Source of the DNA: Narthecium ossifragum
Lineage: Eukaryota > Streptophyta > Magnoliopsida > Dioscoreales > Nartheciaceae
NCBI GenBank assembly: GCA_963920575.1
Contig: OY986967.1
Location: forward strand, 1,826,527 to 1,890,526
Length of the DNA stretch: 64,000 nucleotides
Direction: 5' to 3'
Positions 9,405-19,302 of this stretch are shown piece by piece. The first letter of the stretch is position 1. Every line of letters starts with the position of its first letter. The notes below the pieces were generated by a model, which worked only from the letters and a program-made list of their open reading frames with translations, did not search any database and was not told the origin of the DNA. The position numbers and the translations under genes were made by a program.

Positions 9405-11534
9405 ATGCAAAGACTTAAAGCCTTCTCTCTACTCTCTTCTCTCTGCTCTTTTCTTAGTTCTGTTTTCAAAATTCTCTTTTCTCTCTACTTTCTTCTCTCT
9501 TCTATTTTCTTAGTTCTCTTTTCTCTCTTCTATGTTCTCTTTTCAAAATTCTCTTTTTTTCTTTTCTCTTTTCTCTCTACTCTCTTATCTCTTCTCTATT
9601 CTTAGTTCTATTTTCTCTCTACTCTCTTCTCTCTGCTCTTTTCTTAGTTCTCTTTTCGAAATTCTCTTCTCTCTACACTCTTCTCTCTACACTCTTCTCT
9701 CTTCTCTTTTTCTTAGTTCTCTTTTCTCTTTTCTCTTTTCTCTTTTCTCTCTTCTATGTTCTCTTTTCAAAATTCTCTTTTCTCTTTTCTCCCTACTCTC
9801 TTCTCTCTGCTCTTTTTTTAGTTCTCTTTTTCAAAATTCTCTTTTCAAAATTCTCTTTTCTCTCTACTGTCTACTGTCTTCTCTTTTCTTAGTTCTCTTT
9901 TCTCTCTTCTATGTTCTCTTTTCAAAATTATCTTTTCTCTTTTCTCTTTTCTCTCTACTCTCTACTCTCTTCTCTTTTCTTAGTTATTTTGAAAGTTCTC
10001 TTTTCAAAATTCTCTTTTCTCTCTACTCTCTTCTCCTTTCTTAGTTCTCTTTTCTCTTTTCTCTCTTCTATGTTCTCTTTTCAAAATTCTCTTTTCTCTT
10101 GACAGGGGAGAAGGGGCAGCAAAAACAGAGGTCTGTGAAGGGATTTATCGTCGTGGACTTTTTGCATTACACTTGTGATTGTGCCAAGAGTGGACATGTA
10201 TCGCTCAATTTTCTGCGAAGAAGTGATTAATGAACTTTAATGAAGAAGATAAAAGAGAATAGTCATGAATATTAATGAACATTAATCGAAATTGAGAAAG
10301 ATAATAATGCAATACAACAGTGAAAGAGAGAAAGAGAATAATGCAATCCAATCGTGTACAATATTGAAGTAGATTACCAAAAAAGAGAAGAGAGAAAAGA
10401 GGAAAGTGTAAGAGAACATAGTAAAGTGAAAAGTGAAAACGGAAAATTCTCTCTACTCTCTTCTCTCTGCTATTTTCTTAGTTCTCTTTTCAAAATTCTC
10501 TTTTCTCTTTTCTCTCTATTGTCTTCTCTCTGCTCTTTTCTTAGTTCTCTTTTCAAAATTCTCTTTTCTCTCTACTGTCTTCTCGCTTCTCTTTTCTTAG
10601 TTATCTTTTCTCTTTTCCCTTTTCTCTCTTCTATGTTCTCTTTTCAAAATTCTCTTTTCTCTTTTCTCTCTACTCTCTTCTCTATTTTCTTTTCTTAGTT
10701 CTCTTTTCAAAATTCTCTTTTCTCTCTACACTCTGTTCTCTTCTCTTTTCAAAATTCTCTTTTCTCTTTTCTCTTTTCTCTCTTCTATGTTCTCTTTTCA
10801 AAATTCTCTTTTCTTTTTTCTCTCTGCTCTTTTCTTAGTTCTCTTTTCTATGTTCTCTTTTCAAAATTCTCTTTTCTCTCTACTCTCTTTTCTTTTCTTA
10901 GTTCTCTTTTCTCTTTTCTCTCTTCTATGTTCTTTTTTCAAAATTCTCTTTTCTCTTTTCTCTCTGCTCTTTTCTTAGTTCTCTTTTCTATGTTCTCTTT
11001 TCAAAATTCTCTTTTCTCTCTACTCTCTTCTCTTTTCTTAGTTCTCTTTTCTCTTTTTTCTCTTCTATGTTCTTTTTTCAAAATTCTCTTTTCTTTTTTC
11101 TCTCTTCTATGTTCTTTTTTCAAAATTCTCTTTTCTCTTTTCTCTCTACTCTCTACTCTCTGCTCTTTTCTTAGTTCTCTTTTCTATGTTCTCTTTTCAA
11201 AATTTTCTTTTCTCTCTAATCTCTTTTCTCTGCTCTTTTCTTAGTTCTATTTTCTCTCTACTCTCTATGTTCTCTTTTCTCTTTTCTCTCTTCTATGTTC
11301 TCTTTTCAAAATTCTCTTTTCTCTTTTCTCTCTACTCTCTTCTTAGTTCTCTTTTCAAAATTCTCTTTTCTCTCTACTCTCTTCTCTCTGCTCTTTTCTT
11401 AGTTCTCTTTTCTATGTTCTCTTTTCGAAATTCTCTTTTCTCTCTACACTCTTCTCTCTTCTCTTTTTCTTAGTTCCATTTTCTCTTTTCTCTTTTCTCT
11501 CTTCTATGTTCTCTTTTCAAAATTCTCTTTTCTC
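9405..11534. repeat. CT-rich satellite-like array, two blocks
   Basis: About 2 kb built from a higher-order unit that combines tctcttttcaaaattctc, ctctctactctcttctctc and tgctcttttcttagttctc. Block 1 spans 9420-10098 and block 2 spans 10443-11534, separated by about 340 bp of normal sequence. Both blocks end in the same junction, cttttctcttgacaggggagaaggggcagcaa, showing a block-scale duplication. The long plus-strand reading frames here (Ser/Leu/Phe only) are composition artefacts. Confidence 0.85.
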
Positions 11535-11650
11535 TTGACAGGGGAGAAGGGGCAGCAATAACAGAGGGAACTCGTTGACAGGGGAGAAGGGGCAGCAAGA
11601 ACAGAGGGACCTCGTTGACATGGGAGAAGGGGCAACAAGAATAGAGGTGG
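11535..11650 (+). repeat. 40-bp minisatellite, three copies
   Basis: Units begin ttgaca at 11535, 11575 and 11615, an exact 40-bp pitch, with consensus ttgacaggggagaaggggca followed by gcaagaacagagggacctcg. A single related copy sits at 10099 at the end of the first CT block. Confidence 0.8.
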
Positions 11651-11689
11651 GGCAAGGCCCGAAGTTGTCGTTGTTGATCCGGGCAACAC

Positions 11690-11950
11690 CGGGGGAGTGG
11701 TGGGAGAACTCCGCGACGATCTCGTCGACGGTGATAGTCGACGACGGTCACATCTTCTTGACTGTCGTGCCCTTCTCCTTGCCGCAGCCATCACAACCGT
11801 TCTTCTTGGGATGATGCGGATCCATCGACATGGCCTAGCGTTTGGAGCTTCTAAGGCACGTTCATGGTGTTTGAAGGAGAGGTTGAGGAGCAAAAAGGAG
11901 GGCGTTCATGGGGGTTTGAAGGAGACGGGAGGTGGAGGAGCTAGATGAGG
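11690..11950 (-). pseudogene. GC-rich gene-like fragment, unidentified
   Basis: On the minus strand, frames read MSMDPHHPKKNGCDGCGKEK (from about 11840) and then ITVDEIVAEFSHHSPGVARI in a shifted or stop-separated frame. Codon texture (C or G in third position) differs sharply from the surroundings. No family recognised. It may be one more captured exon of the element bounded at 8659/12066. Confidence 0.3.
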
Positions 11951-12229
11951 CGGATGAGTGAGAGTGAGGAGGCGAGAAGAGAGGAAGAGGAGGAAGAGGA
12001 GAACGTATGTTTTTTGAGGCTGTTAGGTGTCTTTTGAAGTGGTAGATGGTGTTAAGGCCTCAAATCTTATACTTAGTGTTTTTTTAACGGGATAAGTCTA
12101 GTGTATGGTGCTGACGCCCCTTCCCCCTGCATGGGTTTATGTAAAAAAATCAGTAATCAAACTTTATATATTCACACAAGCATACCCCTCAAATCTTTAA
12201 CTTACCGACTATCGTCGAATGTCAACTAA

Positions 12230-12436
12230 GCCCCCGTTTGGTTCGGGGGTTAGAATTAAGGGGGTTAAGGGGAAAATGGGGATAGAAAAAATGAGGGTAA
12301 GAAATGGAGGTAAGAAAAAATAGAGAGGAATATGATAGGTGGAATAGTAGTAACCCCGTAATCATTGTTTTGGTGTTTGGTGAAAAAATAGGGATAAAGT
12401 GAGGATAACCCCCTGACCCCGTTGCCAAACAATGGC
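12230..12436. mobile_element. PIF/Harbinger-type (Tourist-like) MITE, 207 bp
   Basis: Ends GCCCCCGTTTGG and CCAAACAATGGC (inverted), flanked by TAA on both sides (12227-12229 and 12437-12439), the 3-bp TWA duplication of PIF/Harbinger elements. Inner parts ggttagaattaaggggg / ataacccc also pair. No coding capacity. Confidence 0.8.
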
Positions 12437-12439
12437 TAA

Positions 12440-12709
12440 GAGGTTGAATTTGAGGGATATAGTTCTTAATTAAGAGGCTACATTTGAGGGATATGTATGA
12501 TTATTAAAAAAATTAGAGAATATATATGTATTTGAAAGTTTTTCAAGGACAATTATTTAAATTATTCCTATTTTAACCTAGCTACCTAAGTTGATAGAAG
12601 GATATTTCTGCAAGATATAGATGATAATTGAAAATTTGCATGGATAAATATGTAATTTAAGAACTTTTTAAGGATATTTCTCCGTCATCATGGTGAAGCC
12701 ATGACATGA
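12440..12709. other. Intergenic AT-rich sequence
   Basis: Nothing recognised. A duplicated phrase (aagaggttgaatttgagggatat / aagaggctacatttgagggatat, 12439-12499) is a small tandem duplication. Confidence 0.5.
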
Positions 12710-12718
12710 TAATAAGAT

Positions 12719-13736
12719 GGGTGCGGCTATCCACACCACGATTTCAACTCAACACACCACACTTCCTCATTTATTCCATTTTTTGAAAAAAAAATAAAAA
12801 AAATAAAAAAAACCCTAAACTACCCTCATCCCCAACCTCCCCCTCTCCCCCCATCCCACTCTCCACCACCCCCCACCCCCCACCACGCCGGCAACCACCG
12901 TCGCCCGTCGTCACCTTCCCACCCCGGCGTCCGCAGCCGTCGCCGCCCACGCCTGCGGGAGGGAGGGAGAGAGAGAGAGGGAGAGGGGTGGTCGCCGCCG
13001 TCGCCCGCGGGAGAGAGAGAGAGGGGGGGGGGGTCGCCGTCGTTGCCCGCGGGAGAGAGAGAGGGGGGGGGTCGCCGTCGCTCGCGGGAGAGAGAGAGAG
13101 AGGGGGGGGGGGGTCGTCGCCGTCGCCCGCGGGAGAGAGAGAGGGGGGGGGTCGCCGTCGCTCGTGGGAGAGAGAGAGAGAGGGGGGGGGGGTCGTCGCC
13201 GTCGCCCGCGGGAGAGAGAGAAGGGGGGGGGTCGCCGCCGTCGCCCGCGGGAGAGAGAGAGAGAGAGGGGGGTCGCCGTCGCCCGCGGGAGAGAGAGAGA
13301 GAGAGAGGGGGGGGCCGCCGTCGCTCGCGGGAGAGAGAGAGAAGGGGGGGGTCGCCGCCGTCGCCCGCGGGAGAGAGAGAGATGGGGGGGTCGCCGCCGT
13401 CGTCCGCGGGAGAGAGAGAGGGGGGGGGGGTCTCCCCTTCCTGGCGTCGCTCGCGGGAGAGAGAGGGGGGGGGGGGGGGGGGTCGGCGCCGTCACCGCCG
13501 GCTGCTGGGTGGGGAGGTGACGGCGGGCCGGTGGTGGCTGCCGGCGTGGTGGGGGGTGGTGGAGGTAGGGGATGAGGGTAGAGGGGGAGGTGGGGGATGA
13601 GGGTGGGATGGGGGGAGAGGGGGAGGTTAGGGATGAGGGTAGTTTAGGGTTTTTTAATTTTTTATTTTTCAAAAAATGAAATAAATGAGGAAGTATGGTG
13701 TGTTGAGTTGAAACCGTGGTGCGGATAGCCACACCC
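12719..13736. mobile_element. Non-autonomous MULE (MULE-MITE), 1018 bp, with minisatellite core
   Basis: Perfect 9-bp target duplication TAATAAGAT at 12710-12718 and 13737-13745. Long terminal inverted repeats of about 150 bp: GGGTGCGGCTATCCACACCA at the left end and its near-perfect inverse at the right end, continuing through ttcaactcaacacacca and cttcctcatttatt. The centre is filled with a GC-rich minisatellite. The reading frames of 118-273 residues across it, on both strands, are periodic Arg/Gly/Pro/Ser translations of the repeat and not genes. Confidence 0.88.
12945..13490. repeat. GC-rich minisatellite array
   Basis: More than ten tandem units of about 36-48 bp, each gtcgccgccgtcgcccgcgg followed by a gagaga run and a G-run of 6-19. 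Unit length varies mainly in the GA and G runs. It ends near a 19-nt G-run at about 13466-13482. The array sits centrally in the MULE-MITE. Confidence 0.85.
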
Positions 13737-13745
13737 TAATAAGAT

Positions 13746-14010
13746 ATGCGGCATATCGAAGGTATTTAATCATGCAGGTGCGGTGCCACGATATAATAGG
13801 ACACGTGTGCTTTAATTTTAGAACTCGCTCGATTGCCACGAAACCCCTTTATGGGTCGGATCTCTATCAGATCGAATACAAATAAAACCCGAATCCGGCT
13901 TCACCTTCATAACCGTCATAGATTTCGAAGCTCTATGGTCAATCCTCACCGTCCAATTCGGAGCGAGTTATATCAAGTATCAACGCTGTGTTGCTCTACC
14001 TTCCTCTCTG
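13746..14010 (+). promoter_or_regulatory. Upstream region of the zinc-ribbon gene, with ACACGTGT motif
   Basis: The 265 bp between the MULE-MITE and the start codon at 14011 must hold promoter and leader. ACACGTGT (G-box/ABRE core CACGTG) is at 13801-13808. The MULE-MITE inserted only about 270 bp upstream of the start codon. No clear TATA box. Confidence 0.4.
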
Positions 14011-17000
14011 ATGGCGTTCGAGATCCCGTCCGATCTGATCCGCGACCTCCAGCTCGCCCTCCGGCGAGAAGCCGGCGTCCCAGACTACGAACCCTCTATC
14101 TCTGAAGCCGACGCCGGTGACTTTGACCTATCCCCCGTCTCCCACATCCGGTGCCACCTGTGCCGCGGTGAGCTCCTCGATGTATGCCACACCACGATCT
14201 GCATCCATTGCGGCGCTGAGCAGAGGAACAATGGGATTCCCGCTGCCATGTCGTTCAAGTCCACCTTTGCTTTCCGGGGATTGCTCGATTTCCTCGGCCT
14301 TAATGGATCCGTGAGTATTTTTTTAACGTTTCATTTAAGTGCAAGCGATCTCTTCCTGAAGTTGAAATCTCTGTAAATAATGTTTTTTTGTTTAGGAAGT
14401 TGTGAGTTTCTTTTTCTTTTATCGAGGCCAGATGGCCTCTTCTTTTGCAAAAGCTCTAGCTTTTTGTGAGAATTTTGAGAGCATATTGACGGATAACTGG
14501 CATTCTCATAGCCGATGCGTTTGTCGTAAGGCTCTTAGTTCATGTGTGAGCTGGACTGGTTATGAGCGTTTAGCCTTTGATTGGAGACCAAATGGTCTCT
14601 TCTTGGTGTCAAATGTTGTCTGTTTGGAAAAAAATTGCGAGAATTTTGATACTAAGCTAGCAATCTATAGTTATATTGACAGCACTAAACCATGAAGTGT
14701 CTTCTTACATCATCTGGATGGATCCAGGAGCTTCAAAAATTTTAAAGCCAAAGTGAACATCTAAGTCTTGCAATTCAAGTTTTCGATGAAAGTTTCAAGT
14801 GAAATAGATGAACATTTTTCTGCTGTTATGGAGGCAAGCTGATTAGCACATCTTATTTGTAGATAGAACCTCAAGACAAAAGAGCCTTTATTCGTCAAGC
14901 TGGGTGGACTTGTGAGTAATTGGTCTTTGTTTCGAGGCTTAATAGTCTGTTCTTCGTGTGAAAATTTTGATTGCTAGAAATTTCATTAAAGATTCAGAGA
15001 GTAAGTAGAAGAACATTGCGCCTCAGAGATCATTTTTTGAACTTAATGTGTTCTTGGTTGCAATTGGCGACTTAATTTTTACCTTATATATCAAATATAT
15101 TATAACGTATGACATCTATATTATTGACCTTGGTTGCTGGATTTACATAAACTGTAAGATTTTAGTATAAAGCTAAATGGTTTAGTGTAGTTGATGGCAT
15201 TTTTTTGCAGGAAACTGTCTCCTTGGAACCTGAAAAAAGTGATTCACGTACGGGTGGGGAGACACCAACTGATGGTCTTGTTCTGTCGGACCTATTAGAC
15301 TTGGAACTTAGGTGGCCTTTGGGTACAGAGGAGATTGATACTGAGAGCACAACAAAGGCACCTCCACCCAGTACGCATTCTCTGAACTTGTCAGGGGTTG
15401 ATCTGGACACCTTCTTTTCTGGGACAGCGAATGAGAAAGTGTCTGCTGATCAAGGTGCATCTAATGAGCATTTAAATCACAAGAAAGAAACAGAAAAACC
15501 AGAGGGTCATTTCACTAGTTCAGAAAGTCTTGGTTTCTTTGCAGACTTTCAATCTTCAGATGCAACAGTTGTTTCTGTCGCGACTAAAGGTGATGAATTT
15601 GGTGGTTCCTTTGCTAATTGGGAGGCTGAATTTCAGTCTGCCAGCTCTGAATCCTCTGCTCTGGATTCTAAATCAAGCAACTTTTTCCAGGGTTCTTCTA
15701 CTACTGACCTTGTCATTCCAACGACAGCTGCAGTCAAGACAGGTATAGAAGATGAAAAAAGCCCCAAGAGCAATATTGGAGAGCCTACAAAGGATGAGAA
15801 TACATTATCCTCGAGTGGCAGCTGGATGCAAGATGGTCTCTGGGGTCCTTTGGACAAAAAGTTGTCAAACACAGTTGACCAATTCAAGAGTGATGGTGAG
15901 ACTGCCGTTCTTCAAGTGAAGGATAACCCTGCTCATATGATTTCTGCAAGTGCTGTTGGGATCCAAGATGATCTATGGACAAGCAGCAGTAAGGTAGAAC
16001 TTAACAGTACGACAATCATCAATGAGAATGATGACTTGTTTGATGATTGGCAAGATTTTACCAGCTCAAGTGAAGCTCCAGGAGTTGTATCAAATTCTGG
16101 TGTTCAAATTGGCACTGGAACCACTGCATATGAGGATTCTTCCAAAGCAGAAACAGCTGATCTGAATAATTTGGAATATGGTGATTTCTTTGATTCAGCT
16201 GTCTCTTTTGGAGCCCAAGGAGGTCAGGCGCCTAGTATTAGCAAGGAGCTATCCAGCAATACAACCATCACAAATGATACTGATATTTTTGATGGATGGC
16301 TAGGCTTTACCAGTTCCGGCAAAGCAATGGATAATTTCTCAAATTCTCAGATAAAACCTGGTAAAATGAATGCTCAACCACGAGAAACTGAGTCAGTGGA
16401 TCTGCAACATGCAGAATTTGGTGACTACTTGCTTTCAAGTTCTTCAGGAGCGATTGATGGTCTGAATCCTTCTAGCAGCCAAAGGGAATCAAATGATACT
16501 AAAATCACAGCAGATGGTGATGACTTATTTGATGATTGGCAAGAGTTCACAGGCACAGGCAACGCTCCTGGACATTTATCAAACTCTAACGAGCAATTGG
16601 ATGCTGATACATCAAAACTTGAACCTTCTTCAAAAGTAAAAGTTTCAACTTTCCCATTGGACCTCCCAGATATGGGATCTGTTGATTTTTACACATCGGC
16701 TTCAAGTTCTGGAGTAGTTGAGGGTCAGAAAGGTTCTAGTGAGGTGAAAATGACTAGAGATGCTTCAGTTTCTGACTGGTATGTAAAAGTTTCAACTTTT
16801 AGTTTTGGTTTCTTCTGCGTTTTGTTTTTTGAAGAAACCTCCTGGCTTTAGCTGAGGTCATTATTCATTCTAAGTAGTGATAGTGCTGGTCGATGGAAAG
16901 ATAGAGAGAATGTGTTAGATCTCATCGAGGTTAAAGGACAGCTTTTAGGTCTTTATATGTGTTTCACGTTGTGTGGCTAAAGTTTTACTACTATTGCTGC

Positions 17001-18062
17001 ATATTTTTTTTCTTAATGAGGTAGTGTGGTGAATGCGATTCATTCAAGCTGCTATTTTTTGAATTAGAGCCAACATCTCCTTGGGCACTGTTAATAGTAT
17101 AATATGTCTGATAGCATAACTTTTCATATAATAATTAATTAACATGTAACCTTCTGTATTATCTTTGCTTGGCTTTACAGAGTTATCGAGATACTAACGG
17201 CATGTTTGGTTCGCACAAGCAATGGGAATGGGAATGGGAATGGGAATGGGAATGGGAATGGGAATGAGATTAGGAATGGGAATGGAATGGGATTGGGATT
17301 AGGAATAGTTTATTACCAAGGTGATTTTGTAATATCAGGATTGGGAATGGGAATGAAGCATTACCATGTTTGGTATACAAACAAAAGCCTGAGAATGGAA
17401 TAGGAATGAAATACATATGACTAAAATACCCTCTTTTTTAACATAGAGAGATCCGATTAAGGGTAGATTAGTAATTTAATTTTTTAACCACCATTAACCG
17501 CCATTCCGTCGGGAATGGAACGAGGCATTCCGGGGTATTAGATGGGATTGCCTCATTCCCAACTTGTCAGGAATGGAGCATTCCATTCCCAACTTTAATG
17601 TCTAACCAAATAACGAAATGAGATTTGACCAAGGATTTGACCATTCCATTCCCGACGGTTATATCCAACCAAACATGCCGTAAGTTTGTTCATACGAAAT
17701 TTTATGAACCACTAATTATAAGAGGGACTTTTGCTTCTTTCACTACTTTGGATAACAAAAACTTTCATGCCACCTGTACTTTATTCTGTGACAATATATA
17801 TTCTAGGTTCCTTTTGATGCCTGCTCAAACAAAAAAAAACTGCTACCTTTCCTGATATTTACTGCTTTGCTGTAGGATGAATGGAGCGCATGATGAAGTT
17901 GGCACGGATTCTACATTCCTGGGAGCTACAGGCATTACTGAGAATCATGATGCTGCTTCAAACATGAATACCGCTGAAGCCAACACGAAAAGGTTGTTGT
18001 CACAGATGCATGATCTCTCCTTCATGCTTGATAACGATCTCTCCGTCCCAAAGAAGGCATAG
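14011..18062 (+). CDS. Plant-specific acidic protein with N-terminal zinc ribbon (function unknown)
   Basis: Three exons join in phase: 14011-14310, 15211-16778 and 17876-18062 (684 residues). Donors GTGAGT and GTATGT; acceptors TTTGCAG and CTGTAG. Residues 1-20 form an amphipathic start (MAFEIPSDLIRDLQLALRRE), followed by a CxxC...CxxC zinc ribbon (Cys48, 51, 64, 67) and FRGLLDFLGLNGSE. The rest is acidic, Ser/Thr-rich and probably disordered, with a repeated module DDLFDDWQDFTSS (three to four degenerate copies) and related DGLWG / DDLWTSS motifs. I recall plant proteins of this plan (annotated as a DUF, possibly DUF7815) but no function. The DW-rich repeats could be short binding motifs (inference). 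Intron 2 carries a MITE. Confidence 0.85.
17198..17680. mobile_element. PIF/Harbinger-type MITE in intron 2, 483 bp
   Basis: Terminal inverted repeats CGGCATGTTTGGTT / AACCAAACATGCCG are perfect, flanked by TAA on both sides (17195-17197 and 17681-17683). The interior begins with a (GGGAAT)n run (17223-17263) and contains pairing ATTCCCATTCC-type sequence near the right end. It lies wholly within the second intron, so it is spliced out. Confidence 0.85.
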
Positions 18063-18878
18063 AGTTAGCTATACTTATAAGCTGTGACCAGATTTTCGGG
18101 GAATTGCATGGCCTCGAAGCTCATCCATGTTTCAAAACCATTCTGTTGTCAATTTTGGGCTGATGATCCCGTGAAGTGTGATCTAAAGAAAGCGGGAAGG
18201 ATGTTACTAGTAACAAGGAAAAAGATAGTGAAGGAGAATGGGCCATGTTTGGGTGGCTGCAGGACTTCTATTTGATTGTCTTGATCTCCATCTGAATGAT
18301 TCTGGACAACCCTTTGCTATGAAAGGGCTTCAGCTCCACAGTCAGAATCCTCTCACGAGCCTGATACCTCTTTTTGGCTTAGTGTTCAACAACGCTGATC
18401 GTCTTGGGGACTTTGGAGGGCGTAAAAAGCATAAATCCAGCAGAAGGATATCAATTTCAATTTGATTTCACTTCCTAGGATGGAATCACTGTCTTATTTT
18501 GAAGCTCATGGAATCTAGTGAGGGAGTTTGTGTCGGCAAGATTTGAAAGACCTGTATTTAGGCCAGCTTGTGTGGGCTTGCAAATTAAGTATCATTGCTT
18601 GATTCAAACTTGTATGATGTTGTGATTATAAGATAACTTCATTCAGATGGAGATCCATATTTGGATATAAAGCCAAAGAGCGCTAATTTGTGTACATGCC
18701 ATTACATATACTGTGAATCGGTAGTGGGATACTGATTATATGTTTTAGTCCATCTGTAGCCGACCAATGGATTCAATGAATTGGTAGCTCATTACCGATT
18801 GAATTATTCATTTAGTCCATCAATAATGAGATACGTGACATGGTATGTGCATTACACATGTCATTCTTTCGGCGGATT
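18063..18878 (+). other. 3' untranslated region and flank of the zinc-ribbon gene
   Basis: No gene. The segment after the stop at 18062 is moderately AT-rich and probably includes the 3' UTR. It ends where copia LTR homology begins at 18879. Confidence 0.5.
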
Positions 18879-19192
18879 TTCACTATGATGAGGTAAAAGA
18901 AATAAGGGAATACGTCACTTCACACTTATCTCCCAACCATACAAGACTCAACCACACCCCTCTCACTCCTAAGCTTCCTCCAAAAGCTAGGTCTCCCACC
19001 TCAACCTCTCTCTCTCACTCCTTTTGACCTCAAAATAGATGATGAGAATATTGAGCTCTCTTTTGTTTTCTTCTTCTCTCTTCTCTCTCTAGAGTGCCCT
19101 TATAACATGGGCTATAAGTAACTCAAATAAAACAAAACCCGACCCGATAAGAGAACCAGACCCGGTATGGTTAAGCTGAGCCAACACCAACA
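18879..19192 (-). repeat. Truncated 3' LTR of the decayed copia element
   Basis: Matches 23640-24105 (minus its MITE) from ttcactatgatgagg to the end caacaccaaca. The part corresponding to 23423-23639 is missing, so the outer LTR end and one target duplication were deleted. Confidence 0.8.
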
Positions 19193-19302
19193 ATCTCCAC
19201 CTTGGCTAGATCTTCACCATCGCTCCCGGAAATCGAAAACCTCCACATTGGTGAGTATCAACTCACCTCAACGCACCTCTAGTGGTGAAGTGTCTCACAT
19301 GG

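Larger units (their letters stand above)
8659..12066. mobile_element. Candidate non-autonomous element around the CT-rich block
   Basis: An imperfect inverted repeat encloses this region: gatttaaggtcataacaccat (8659-8679) and, inverted, gatttgaggccttaacaccat (12046-12066), 18 of 21 positions equal. Inside are two GC-rich, coding-textured fragments (8870-9140 and 11690-11930) bracketing a CT-rich satellite. This is the layout of a DNA transposon that captured host fragments, but no convincing target duplication is visible, so the call is tentative. Confidence 0.35.

Noticed and set aside
9405..11473. Long plus-strand reading frames (up to 170 codons) of Ser/Leu/Phe
   Set aside because: They translate a CT-rich tandem array; composition alone keeps stops away, and no frame is preferred.
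12911..13732. 273-codon minus frame and 118-195-codon plus frames
   Set aside because: Periodic translations of the GC-rich minisatellite, open on both strands and in several frames at once.
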